This document shows, piece after piece, positions 1-5,606 of a DNA stretch of 5,606 bases (position 1 is its first letter; every line of letters starts with the position of its first letter). A model generated the notes under the pieces. It saw nothing but the letters and a program-made list of their open reading frames with translations. It made no database searches and was not told where the DNA came from. Origin of the DNA: an uncultured Bacteroidota bacterium (GTDB lineage Bacteria > Bacteroidota > Bacteroidia > Chitinophagales > Chitinophagaceae); assembly GCA_903879995.1 (NCBI GenBank), contig CAIRNW010000209.1, positions 1-5,606 on the forward strand, read 5' to 3'. The translations under genes and the position numbers were made by a program.

Positions 1-421
1 CTTCATCTGAGTCATCAGTACGACCAGATGTTTTTCCACGATTCAATAAACGTTTCACTAATTCTTCCTCACTCACTTCCAAGGCAATTACAGAAGCAAT
101 AGAAGTTTGCTTGCTCGCTAATAATTTATCCAATGCTTCTGCTTGTGCAGCAGTGCGTGGAAATCCATCAAATAAAAAACCACGTGCCTGTTTGTGTTGT
201 TCAAAAAACGAATCCACCATTCCAATCACCACTTCGTCAGGTACCAGCTTGCCAGAATCAATATAACTTTTGGCAGATAGCCCTAGTTCGGTTTTGTCAG
301 CAATCTCCTGACGTAACAAATTACCCGTGGACAGGTGTTTGAGCCCGTATTTTTCTACAAGCCGATCGGATTGCGTTCCCTTGCCGCTGCCCGGAGGGCC
401 AAATAAAATTAAATTGAACAT
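1..421 (-). CDS. adk: Adenylate kinase, N-terminal 140 residues (3' end beyond window)
   Basis: Adenylate kinase converts ATP + AMP to 2 ADP in the cytoplasm and balances the adenylate pool. Reading leftward from the ATG at 421-419, the frame stays open to the window edge (140 full codons; the family is usually about 190-215 aa, so roughly the last quarter is missing). Visible motifs are the P-loop GPPGSGKGT (residues 8-16), the AMP-binding segment LSTGNLLRQE (30-39), DGFPRT (85-90) and the start of the LID, RGKTSGRTDD (128-137). The LID runs straight into SGR-DD, as in the short-LID type without a zinc-binding insert. The usual STGD aspartate is Asn34 here. The start is clear because the protein begins just before the first beta strand and P-loop. 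No Shine-Dalgarno is visible. The gene is divergent from msrB across 107 bp. Family assignment is very secure. Confidence 0.97.
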   Translation of the reverse strand, partial: MFNLILFGPPGSGKGTQSDRLVEKYGLKHLSTGNLLRQEIADKTELGLSAKSYIDSGKLVPDEVVIGMVDSFFEQHKQARGFLFDGFPRTAAQAEALDKLLASKQTSIASVIALEVSEEELVKRLLNRGKTSGRTDDSDE

Positions 422-444
422 AAACAGTGGTTTTGCAGGGAATA

Positions 445-452
445 CAAAGGTA
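445..452 (-). promoter_or_regulatory. Candidate -7 box for adk (TACCTTTG)
   Basis: On the minus strand TACCTTTG matches the Bacteroidota -7 consensus TAnnTTTG exactly and lies 23 bp upstream of the adk ATG, implying a short leader. The nearest upstream TTG is 27 bp away, longer than the usual -33 spacing, so the -33 half is weak. The call rests on one 8-mer and its position. Confidence 0.35.
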
Positions 453-464
453 AGCCCGTACCAC

Positions 465-472
465 TAATTTTG
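465..472 (+). promoter_or_regulatory. Candidate -7 box for msrB (TAATTTTG)
   Basis: TAATTTTG matches the Bacteroidota -7 consensus TAnnTTTG exactly and lies 56 bp upstream of the preferred msrB ATG at 529. The nearest upstream TTG (433-435) is 29 bp away, too far for a normal -33 element. The box lies only 12 bp from the oppositely oriented adk candidate, so two divergent promoters would share this stretch. If transcription starts a few bases downstream, the leader is about 50 nt. Confidence 0.33.
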
Positions 473-528
473 ATGCGAACAACTGTATGTATAACACAAC
501 ATTCCCTCTTTTACATTGTTATAATCAC

Positions 529-1077
529 ATGAAAATTTTATTGCTAAGCTGTGGGCTTGCCAGCCTGCTCTGGACCCAGAGTTGTGAAGCACAGCCCCAT
601 AGACCAACACAAAAATCTACACGCACCATGGAATCCAGTCAAAATAACAACCCGGTTTACTCCCGTACAGATAGCAGTGAGGTAAAATTAGCTGAGAGCG
701 AATGGAAAAAAATTCTGTCCCCCGAGGTCTATTACATAGCCCGAGAAAAAGGAACTGAAAGACCCTGGACCAGCCCTATTGAACACTCAAAAGAGGTAGG
801 AACTTACTATTGTAAAGCCTGCGGAAACCCCCTTTTTAAAAGCGATACCAAATTTGAAAGCGGTTGTGGATGGCCTAGTTTTTTTGAGCCCATTCGCAAG
901 GGTAGCATGCTATACATACAAGATAACAGCCATGGGATGAACCGCGTAGAGGTTCAATGCAGTCGATGCAAAGCCCACCTGGGACACGTCTTCGAAGACG
1001 GTCCACCTCCAACTGGACTTCGCTATTGTATCAATGGAGTGATTCTGGATTTTGAGAAAGCCGCCACGAAGAAATAA
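529..1077 (+). CDS. msrB: Peptide-methionine (R)-S-oxide reductase MsrB, predicted lipoprotein
   Basis: MsrB reduces methionine-R-sulfoxide in oxidised proteins. The 182-aa product has the whole SelR/MsrB domain after about residue 55. Zinc ligands are CKAC (Cys95, Cys98) and CSRC (Cys144, Cys147). SGCGWPSF carries the likely resolving Cys113, [10 protein letters not shown] lies at 150-159, and the catalytic cysteine is Cys167 in RYCIN. Serine after the catalytic CxN is common in the family; here the segment reads CINGVIL. An in-frame ATG at 487 would add 14 residues, but starting at 529 puts a basic-hydrophobic signal first ([15 protein letters not shown]) followed by TQSC, a lipobox-like site at Cys19. 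A polar linker of about 35 residues then precedes the enzyme. This suggests a membrane-anchored enzyme acting outside the cytoplasm; the anchoring is inferred. The aminotransferase starts 28 bp downstream and is probably cotranscribed. Confidence 0.95.
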   Translation: MKILLLSCGLASLLWTQSCEAQPHRPTQKSTRTMESSQNNNPVYSRTDSSEVKLAESEWKKILSPEVYYIAREKGTERPWTSPIEHSKEVGTYYCKACGNPLFKSDTKFESGCGWPSFFEPIRKGSMLYIQDNSHGMNRVEVQCSRCKAHLGHVFEDGPPPTGLRYCINGVILDFEKAATKK

Positions 1078-1105
1078 ACTACATTCGCAGCAGCAAACCA
1101 GACCG

Positions 1106-2362
1106 ATGCCTTTTTCCCAACTAGCAGAGACCCTTATTGGTTCAGAGATTGTCCGATTAGGTGGAGAGATCAAAGAAAAAATCAGACAAGGAGCACACAT
1201 TTACAATTTTACAATTGGCGATTTTGATCCTTCCATATTTCCGATTCCCGCGGAATTGGAACAAGGAATTATTGAAGCCTATCGTCAACATTACACTAAC
1301 TATCCCGCCGCCGAGGGAAATCTGGATTTGAGAGAAGCGCTGGCGGCTTTCATTCAACAAAAACAAGGTCTTTCCTATACTACCAGTGAAATTTTAATTG
1401 CCTCGGGAGGCCGTCCACTCATCTACACCGTATTCAGAGCTATTTGTGATAAAGGAGATAAGATAATTTACGCAGCCCCTTCCTGGAATAATAATCACTA
1501 TACCCATTTTGTAGAGGGCGAACACATTTTGATTGAAACTACCGCTGCAACAAATTTTATGCCCACTGCCGAAATGATTCGGCCACATATACAGGAGGCT
1601 AGTTTATTGTCCTTGTGTTCACCACAAAATCCAACAGGAACCACATTTAGAAAAGAGGAGTTAACGGCTATCTGTGATTTAGTTCTAGAAGAAAATCAAC
1701 GCAGAGGTCCTCAAGCAAAAAAACTATACGTGATGTATGATCAGATGTACTGGCATCTGACATATGGAAACATACAGCATCACGATCCGGTTTCTCTTCG
1801 ACCCGCTATGAAGGAGTATACCATTTTCATTGATGCAATCAGTAAAGTGTTTGCCGCTACGGGAGTACGTGTGGGTTGGTCAATGGGGCCTGCTGCCCTG
1901 ATCCAAAAAATGAAAATGATTCTGACTCATATCGGCGCATGGGCACCGATGGCGGAACAAAAAGCACTAACTGGGTTTCTAGCTAATACAAATGCCATCG
2001 ACACCTATCTGACAGGATTTAAAGCAGGTATTGAAAAAAGATTACGCTCCATCCACGAGGGGTTTCAAAGAATGAAAGCATCCGGGTTAACTGTAGATTC
2101 AATTGAACCAGAGGCAGCGATTTATCTCACAGTTCGTATTGATTTAAAAGGAAAACGAACAGCCGCAAATACCCTATTGGATTCGCAAGCCGCTGTAACC
2201 AGTTATTTACTGGATGAAGCCTGTCTTGCCTTGGTTCCTTTCTATGCCTTTGGAAATGGAATGGATTCGCCCTGGTACAGACTCAGTGTGGGGACTTGCA
2301 AAGAGGAAGAAATTCCCGTGTTCTTGGGAAAATTAGAAGCAGCTATTCGAAAGCTCCAGTAA
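1106..2362 (+). CDS. PLP-dependent class I/II aminotransferase (fold type I)
   Basis: A cytoplasmic enzyme expected to move an amino group between an amino acid and a 2-oxo acid using pyridoxal phosphate. In the 418-aa product the aspartate-aminotransferase landmarks are in order: Trp127 in APSW (cofactor-stacking position), SPQNPTG (172-178, Asn175), YDQMY (Asp212 binds the PLP nitrogen, Tyr215 its oxygen), SKVFAATGVRVGW with the Schiff-base Lys247, and Arg392 in WYRLSVG, the usual alpha-carboxylate anchor. Length is normal for the family. An in-frame ATG at 1052 would overlap msrB by 26 bp and add 18 basic, low-complexity residues; the ATG at 1106 gives the natural N-terminus. Substrate cannot be read from sequence: aspartate, an aromatic or another amino acid are all possible, so no symbol is given. 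Its stop is 4 bp from that of the convergent 79-aa gene. Confidence 0.93.
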   Translation: MPFSQLAETLIGSEIVRLGGEIKEKIRQGAHIYNFTIGDFDPSIFPIPAELEQGIIEAYRQHYTNYPAAEGNLDLREALAAFIQQKQGLSYTTSEILIASGGRPLIYTVFRAICDKGDKIIYAAPSWNNNHYTHFVEGEHILIETTAATNFMPTAEMIRPHIQEASLLSLCSPQNPTGTTFRKEELTAICDLVLEENQRRGPQAKKLYVMYDQMYWHLTYGNIQHHDPVSLRPAMKEYTIFIDAISKVFAATGVRVGWSMGPAALIQKMKMILTHIGAWAPMAEQKALTGFLANTNAIDTYLTGFKAGIEKRLRSIHEGFQRMKASGLTVDSIEPEAAIYLTVRIDLKGKRTAANTLLDSQAAVTSYLLDEACLALVPFYAFGNGMDSPWYRLSVGTCKEEEIPVFLGKLEAAIRKLQ

Positions 2363-2366
2363 GCAA

Positions 2367-2606
2367 CTAATTTTTATTGAGCAAAAAGCGAAAAGAGCGA
2401 GCCGGATAATTACGTAACTCCCGCTCGATACGAGTTCTATTAGAAGTAATATAATTACGGTCTACTAATTCTACCGTATTCCAAAACTGCTCCACCAAAG
2501 CCGGAGAGGACAATAGATGAGAAACCCGATCACGCAATTGATCCGCTTGCAAGGCTGTATCGCAGGCCGTGCAAAGCACCGTTAAGGTTTTGGGAGTACG
2601 TGCCAT
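2367..2606 (-). CDS. Unrecognised 79-aa protein
   Basis: I do not recognise this protein. It is probably a real gene: no other frame covers the region, it follows a small lipoprotein gene on the same strand after 14 bp, and its stop falls 4 bp from that of the aminotransferase without overlap. The ATG at 2606 is the furthest upstream start available because an in-frame stop lies two codons before it. The product is probably soluble: no signal peptide or membrane segment is evident. A CTAC pair (Cys12, Cys15) sits near the N-terminus, the middle looks helical (residues 18-50), and the C-terminal third is arginine-rich (RTRIERELRNYPARSFRF), giving a net positive charge. One CxxC alone is too little to claim metal or nucleic-acid binding. 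It is probably cotranscribed with the lipoprotein. Confidence 0.62.
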   Translation of the reverse strand: MARTPKTLTVLCTACDTALQADQLRDRVSHLLSSPALVEQFWNTVELVDRNYITSNRTRIERELRNYPARSFRFLLNKN

Positions 2607-2620
2607 AGATTAATTACAAG

Positions 2621-2746
2621 TTAACGAACGTTTTGACCAGGACAACCACAGTTTTTGGAAGCCTTACTGGAATAATAATTGCGCGCACAACTACTCATTG
2701 CGCTCAACACCACCAGTAGACAGATTCCTAAAACAAGTTGTTTCAT
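2621..2746 (-). CDS. Very small lipoprotein, 41 aa, with C-terminal CGCP motif
   Basis: This short gene reads from the ATG at 2746 to the TAA at 2623-2621. The product opens with a lipoprotein signal: basic Lys2, a hydrophobic core (LVLGICLLVVLSA, residues 4-16) and lipobox MSSC with Cys20. After lipidation the mature peptide would be only 22 residues, beginning CARNYYSSKASK and ending NCGCPGQNVR, with a cysteine pair at 33 and 35. The signal-peptide pattern, intact frame, and position 14 bp ahead of the 79-aa gene argue for real coding. AGGG lies a few bases before the ATG, but ribosome-site evidence carries little weight in this phylum. Function is unknown; it would sit in the cell envelope. 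I have an unverified impression that other Bacteroidota encode tiny lipoproteins ending in similar Cys-Gly-Cys motifs. Confidence 0.72.
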   Translation of the reverse strand: MKQLVLGICLLVVLSAMSSCARNYYSSKASKNCGCPGQNVR

Positions 2747-2764
2747 ACCCTAAAAGTCCTCAAT

Positions 2765-2796
2765 AAAAACTATTTTACAAGCAATTTGTTGCCCAA
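2765..2796 (-). promoter_or_regulatory. Candidate promoter for the lipoprotein/79-aa pair
   Basis: On the minus strand TTG (2796-2794) is followed after 21 bp by TAGTTTTT (2772-2765), a one-mismatch version of the Bacteroidota -7 box TAnnTTTG with near-normal -33 spacing. The -7 box ends 18 bp before the lipoprotein ATG at 2746. The stretch is AT-rich, so a chance match is quite possible. It lies in the 64-bp gap shared with the divergent glycosyltransferase gene, for which I see no clear promoter. Confidence 0.35.
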
Positions 2797-2810
2797 TCCT
2801 TAAAAATTTA

Positions 2811-3956
2811 TTGTTGAATCCTTTAAGGCCTCGTGTGTTGGTAGCCCCTCTGAACTGGGGTCTGGGACATGCCACCCGCTGTATTCCTATTATCCATTGG
2901 CTATTGGAGCAAAATTGCCAGGTAATTATTGGAGCGCATGGTAAGGCTGGAAACCTATTACAACAGGAATTTCCAGAACTGGATTATGTTGAAACTCCCG
3001 GGGCGGAAATACGCTATTCCCAAAACAAAATTTTATTCCCCTTTCTGCTAGGCTGGCAAATGCCAAAATTTTTAAAACAGATCAGGGATGAAAAAAAATG
3101 GCTGGCACAGCAGATAGTATACAGGAAACTGGATGCCGTTATTGCAGATAACAGATATGGAATGAATAATCCTTCCATTCGTACAGTGCTGATTACCCAT
3201 CAACTGCTCATAAAAACAGGTCAGGGGTTTTGGATGGACCGATTGCTGCAAAAGATTGGATATGGGCTACTCGAAAAGTTTGAAGAAGTGTGGGTGCCCG
3301 ATTATAAAGGAGCTTGGGCGTTGGCAGGAGAATTATCGAACCCCAAATTATTACCCAGGATTCCTATTCGATATTTGGGAGTTTTAAATCGCTTTCACAA
3401 TAGAAGCAATATCACTACTGCCCCGCAGAAAGCACATCTTTTATTTTTGATCTCCGGTCCCGAACCACAACGAGAAATCTTTGAAAAATTAATTGTACAA
3501 TCAGTTTCAAATTTCACAGGTTCATTTACCCTAATAAAAGGGAAGCCAGCACTTGCTGCTGAAAGTACAAGCGCCCCAGCTGATACACTCTCCCTTCTGT
3601 ATGGTGAGCCAAGGGCGAACATATACGAACACCTGGATAGTGCAGCGCTGCAAAATGAAATCGACAAAGCAACGCTGATCATTTGTAGAAGCGGATACAC
3701 CTCCTTGATGGAGTTACTTCCGCAGCAAAAAAAGTTGGTATGTGTTCCCACACCCGGACAACCCGAACAGGAATATTTGGCTATCCATTGTGAGCAAAAA
3801 AAATGGACCGCTCGATTAACACAGGAAAAATTCTCTATTGAAGAAGTTTTAACACTAGCTGAACAATTTCCTTACCAGCCTTACACCCCTATAGCTGAAC
3901 CGCTGGCACAATCATTGGAATCCTGGTTTATATCACTGGCAGGAAAAAACAGTTAG
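2811..3956 (+). CDS. MurG-like GT-B glycosyltransferase, apparent TTG start
   Basis: Probable cytoplasmic or membrane-associated enzyme that transfers a sugar from a nucleotide-sugar donor; donor and acceptor are unknown. The 381-aa product has a two-lobed GT-B layout. The N-terminal lobe opens with RVLVAPLNWGLGHATR, where GLGHATR (17-23) corresponds to the Gly-rich loop of MurG-type enzymes, and has DNRYG at 113-117. The C-terminal lobe starts at LFLISGPEPQR (211-221) and carries RSGYTSLMEL (293-302) and PTPGQPEQEYLA (313-324), the expected donor-binding region. This resembles the uncharacterised glycosyltransferase family with MJ1255-like members more than true MurG. No ATG fits: the frame is open back to a stop at 2751, but the usable codons near the conserved N-terminus are TTG at 2811 or 2814. 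The EamA transporter gene follows after 13 bp, suggesting one transcript. Confidence 0.85.
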   Translation: MLNPLRPRVLVAPLNWGLGHATRCIPIIHWLLEQNCQVIIGAHGKAGNLLQQEFPELDYVETPGAEIRYSQNKILFPFLLGWQMPKFLKQIRDEKKWLAQQIVYRKLDAVIADNRYGMNNPSIRTVLITHQLLIKTGQGFWMDRLLQKIGYGLLEKFEEVWVPDYKGAWALAGELSNPKLLPRIPIRYLGVLNRFHNRSNITTAPQKAHLLFLISGPEPQREIFEKLIVQSVSNFTGSFTLIKGKPALAAESTSAPADTLSLLYGEPRANIYEHLDSAALQNEIDKATLIICRSGYTSLMELLPQQKKLVCVPTPGQPEQEYLAIHCEQKKWTARLTQEKFSIEEVLTLAEQFPYQPYTPIAEPLAQSLESWFISLAGKNS

Positions 3957-3969
3957 TAATTTGCGCTCC

Positions 3970-4848
3970 ATGTCTGAAACCCGAAAAGCACATATCGCGG
4001 TACTGCTCACCAACTTTTTCTTTGCGGCTAACCTAAGCCTGGTTAAACATATCTCACCTTCACTGGTGGGTGCATTTGGCGTGAACTTTTTTCGGGTGGG
4101 CATAGCATTATTACTCTTCTGGATTCTTTGGGCTTTCTCCGGCAGAAATGCAGGCATTGATAAAAAAGATATCCCCCGCTTTGTAGGATGTGCTTTAACA
4201 GGTGTAGCCATCAATCAAATGTTATTTATTAAAGGACTCACGCTCACCTCTACCATTCATGCAGCGTTATTAATGCTCAGCACACCCATGCTGATTACTT
4301 TATTTGCTTTGCTTTGGCTACGTGAATCCTTTACTTTTTCAAAAGGAATAGGATTGGCATTGGGTGTTGGAGGTGCGCTACTATTAATCCTATCAAAAGA
4401 TGCCAGTGGAATTTCATCTATTACCGGTGATTTGCTGATTTTGATCAACGCAATTTCCTATGCCATCTATTTTATATTGGCAAAGCCACTGATGACGCGT
4501 TATCCACCCTTACATGTAATTCGTTGGGTGTTCACATTTGGATTTATTCTCATTTTGCCCTTCAGTTGGCCCGATGTACAAGAAATCAATTGGGAACAAG
4601 CACTGTTCTCACAACTTGTATCACTAGGTGCACTTGTTTTCTTTGGAACCTTTCTTACCTACTCTTTTAACACGTATGGGCTTAAACACTTGGGAGCTGG
4701 AATTACCGGAAGTTATATCTATACACAGCCTGTATTTGCCGCTATCATTGCAGCCTTGTTTTTGAAAGAACAATTCAGTGTAGAAAAAGCAGTAGCGGCA
4801 CTATTAATTTTTAGTGGCGTATACCTGGTTAGCAGAAAAAGTAAATAG
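3970..4848 (+). CDS. EamA/DMT-family inner-membrane transporter
   Basis: A 292-aa integral membrane protein of the drug/metabolite transporter superfamily. About ten hydrophobic helices can be placed: roughly 7-26, 33-55, 68-88, 95-117, 124-142, 151-171, 181-199, 212-235, 243-265 and 272-288. They form two EamA repeats. The first repeat ends with STPMLITLFALLWLRE then FTFSKGIGLAL, and the second with the matching YTQPVFAAIIAALFLKE then FSVEKAVAALL; the acidic residue after helices 4 and 9 is typical. Length is normal. A TTG at 3961 is possible, but the ATG at 3970 gives a conventional N-terminus. Substrate cannot be predicted, since the family exports amino acids, metabolites and others. The gene lies 13 bp behind the glycosyltransferase, so the two are probably cotranscribed; a shared pathway is only suggested. 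Its stop is 5 bp from that of purF. Confidence 0.92.
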   Translation: MSETRKAHIAVLLTNFFFAANLSLVKHISPSLVGAFGVNFFRVGIALLLFWILWAFSGRNAGIDKKDIPRFVGCALTGVAINQMLFIKGLTLTSTIHAALLMLSTPMLITLFALLWLRESFTFSKGIGLALGVGGALLLILSKDASGISSITGDLLILINAISYAIYFILAKPLMTRYPPLHVIRWVFTFGFILILPFSWPDVQEINWEQALFSQLVSLGALVFFGTFLTYSFNTYGLKHLGAGITGSYIYTQPVFAAIIAALFLKEQFSVEKAVAALLIFSGVYLVSRKSK

Positions 4849-4852
4849 AAGC

Positions 4853-4875
4853 GTTAGTACCCTCTAACATTTTTT
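4853..4875 (+). terminator. Weak candidate intrinsic terminator after the transporter gene
   Basis: GTTAG (4853-4857) and CTAAC (4864-4868) form a 5-bp stem with a 6-nt loop, followed after one base by six T (4870-4875) on the plus strand. It starts 4 bp after the transporter stop and lies within the last codons of the opposing purF gene. The stem is short and AT-rich, so it is weak and may be coincidental. Confidence 0.28.
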
Positions 4876-5606
4876 CCCTCCATATAATTCATGAAGGCTT
4901 TATTGACAACGCGATTACCACCTGGTGTTGGATAGTTTCCTGTAAAATACCAATCTCCTAAATTATTAGGGCAAGAAGCATGTAGGTCTTCAATACGCTG
5001 GAAGATTACTTCCACAGGAATATTCAAATCAGGAGGTGTGATCAATGCAGCTATTTTAGCAGTGATTTGTTCTGTAGTGAACTGTTTATAAAGTTGACGA
5101 ACTACATTCTCCTCCTGTAATTTTCCTTCTTTTTCCAATGTACGGCAACGATCCAGTAATTCATTGAGAAAATCAGCTCTTCCTGCTTCTTTTAGTAAGG
5201 AGACTACTGCATTAAAGGCAATAAAATCTCCCATCTTGCTCATATCAATTCCATAACAATCCGGATAGCGAATTTGCGGACAAGAAGAAACTACAATAAT
5301 CTTTTTCGGACGCAGACGTCCCAACATACGAATGATACTTTCCTTGAGTGTAGTACCCCGTACGATTGAATCATCGATCACTACCAAAGTATCCTCTCCC
5401 GGACGAACCGTACCATAGGTAATATCATACACGTGTTGCACCATTTCATTACGACTTACATCTTCTGTAATAAACGTACGCATCTTTACATCCTTGATGG
5501 CAATTTTTTCAATTCGGATGGTCCGGTTGATCATTTCCCGCAACTTCTCCTCATCAAAATCTTTACCCCAACTTAAAATTCGCTCTACCTTAATTCTGTT
5601 GAGATA
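4854..5606 (-). CDS. purF: Amidophosphoribosyltransferase (PurF type), C-terminal 250 residues (5' end beyond window)
   Basis: PurF makes 5-phosphoribosylamine from PRPP and glutamine, the first step of purine synthesis. The frame enters at the right edge (first codon at 5606-5604) and runs to the TAA at 4856-4854. The N-terminal glutaminase domain and catalytic Cys lie outside the window. The PRPP-binding signature VVIDDSIVRGTT is at visible residues 75-86, and the family segment RYPDCYGIDMS follows at 113-123. The tail differs from E. coli PurF: about 127 residues after the GIDM motif include a probable helical stretch and end CPNNLGDWYF then TPGGNRVVNKAFMNYMEG. I associate this longer tail with Bacteroidota amidophosphoribosyltransferases of over 600 aa, from memory. 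TTG at 5543 and the nearby ATG are internal codons, not starts. Family certain; a paralogous copy elsewhere in the genome cannot be excluded. Confidence 0.92.
   Translation of the reverse strand, partial: YLNRIKVERILSWGKDFDEEKLREMINRTIRIEKIAIKDVKMRTFITEDVSRNEMVQHVYDITYGTVRPGEDTLVVIDDSIVRGTTLKESIIRMLGRLRPKKIIVVSSCPQIRYPDCYGIDMSKMGDFIAFNAVVSLLKEAGRADFLNELLDRCRTLEKEGKLQEENVVRQLYKQFTTEQITAKIAALITPPDLNIPVEVIFQRIEDLHASCPNNLGDWYFTGNYPTPGGNRVVNKAFMNYMEGKNVRGY

Noticed and set aside
517..527. TATAAT-like hexamer just before the msrB ATG
   Set aside because: It resembles an E. coli -10 box, but this phylum's main sigma factor uses TAnnTTTG, and the position would leave almost no leader.
487..528. Alternative upstream ATG for msrB at 487
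   Set aside because: It adds 14 residues ahead of an otherwise standard signal peptide and would bury the basic Met-Lys start of the signal; 529 fits better.
1052..1105. Alternative upstream ATG for the aminotransferase at 1052
   Set aside because: It overlaps msrB by 26 bp and adds 18 basic, glutamine-rich residues not expected in the family; ATG 1106 gives the usual N-terminus.
910..1200. 96-codon open frame on the minus strand
   Set aside because: It lies antisense over the well-supported msrB 3' end and aminotransferase 5' end, has no recognisable motif, and is best explained as a shadow.
3395..3751. 118-codon open frame on the minus strand
   Set aside because: It is antisense to the C-terminal lobe of the glycosyltransferase, whose motifs are intact in the plus frame; its cysteine- and serine-rich product has no family resemblance.
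3933..4214. 93-codon open frame on the minus strand
   Set aside because: It is antisense across the glycosyltransferase/transporter junction and the first transporter helices; no independent support.
1..5606. Mobile element, CRISPR array, tRNA/rRNA or defence system
   Set aside because: I saw no transposase or integrase motifs, no direct repeat series, no terminal inverted repeats, no tRNA-like cloverleaf and no defence-related domains on either strand.

Overview
The window looks like ordinary chromosome from a member of the Bacteroidota, probably a Chitinophagaceae-like lineage; the lineage is inferred from gene content and style, not proven. Supporting signs are moderate to low GC, start codons without clear Shine-Dalgarno sequences, promoter boxes resembling the Bacteroidota -7 consensus TAnnTTTG, lipoprotein signal peptides ending in a serine-cysteine lipobox, a short-LID adenylate kinase, and an amidophosphoribosyltransferase with the long C-terminal tail I associate with this phylum.

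Layout. Positions 1-421 (minus) hold the first 140 codons of adenylate kinase (adk), cut by the window edge. A 107-bp intergenic region separates it from a divergent plus-strand pair: msrB (529-1077), a methionine-R-sulfoxide reductase with a predicted lipoprotein signal, and a fold-type I PLP aminotransferase (1106-2362) 28 bp further on. A minus-strand pair follows: a 41-aa lipoprotein (2621-2746) and a 79-aa unrecognised protein (2367-2606), 14 bp apart. Next comes a plus-strand pair: a MurG-like GT-B glycosyltransferase that appears to start with TTG (2811-3956) and an EamA/DMT-family membrane transporter (3970-4848), 13 bp apart. The right end (4854-5606, minus) is the C-terminal 250 residues of a PurF-type amidophosphoribosyltransferase, also cut by the edge.

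How the genes relate. adk and purF are purine/nucleotide housekeeping genes at the two ends. Between them lie three short units of two genes each, alternating in strand. The two tail-to-tail junctions are very tight (4 and 5 bp between stop codons). Nothing indicates a mobile element, CRISPR array, defence island or RNA gene. The least described element is the minus-strand pair, especially the 41-aa lipoprotein, which is short enough to escape most gene callers. I found no convincing new multi-gene system.
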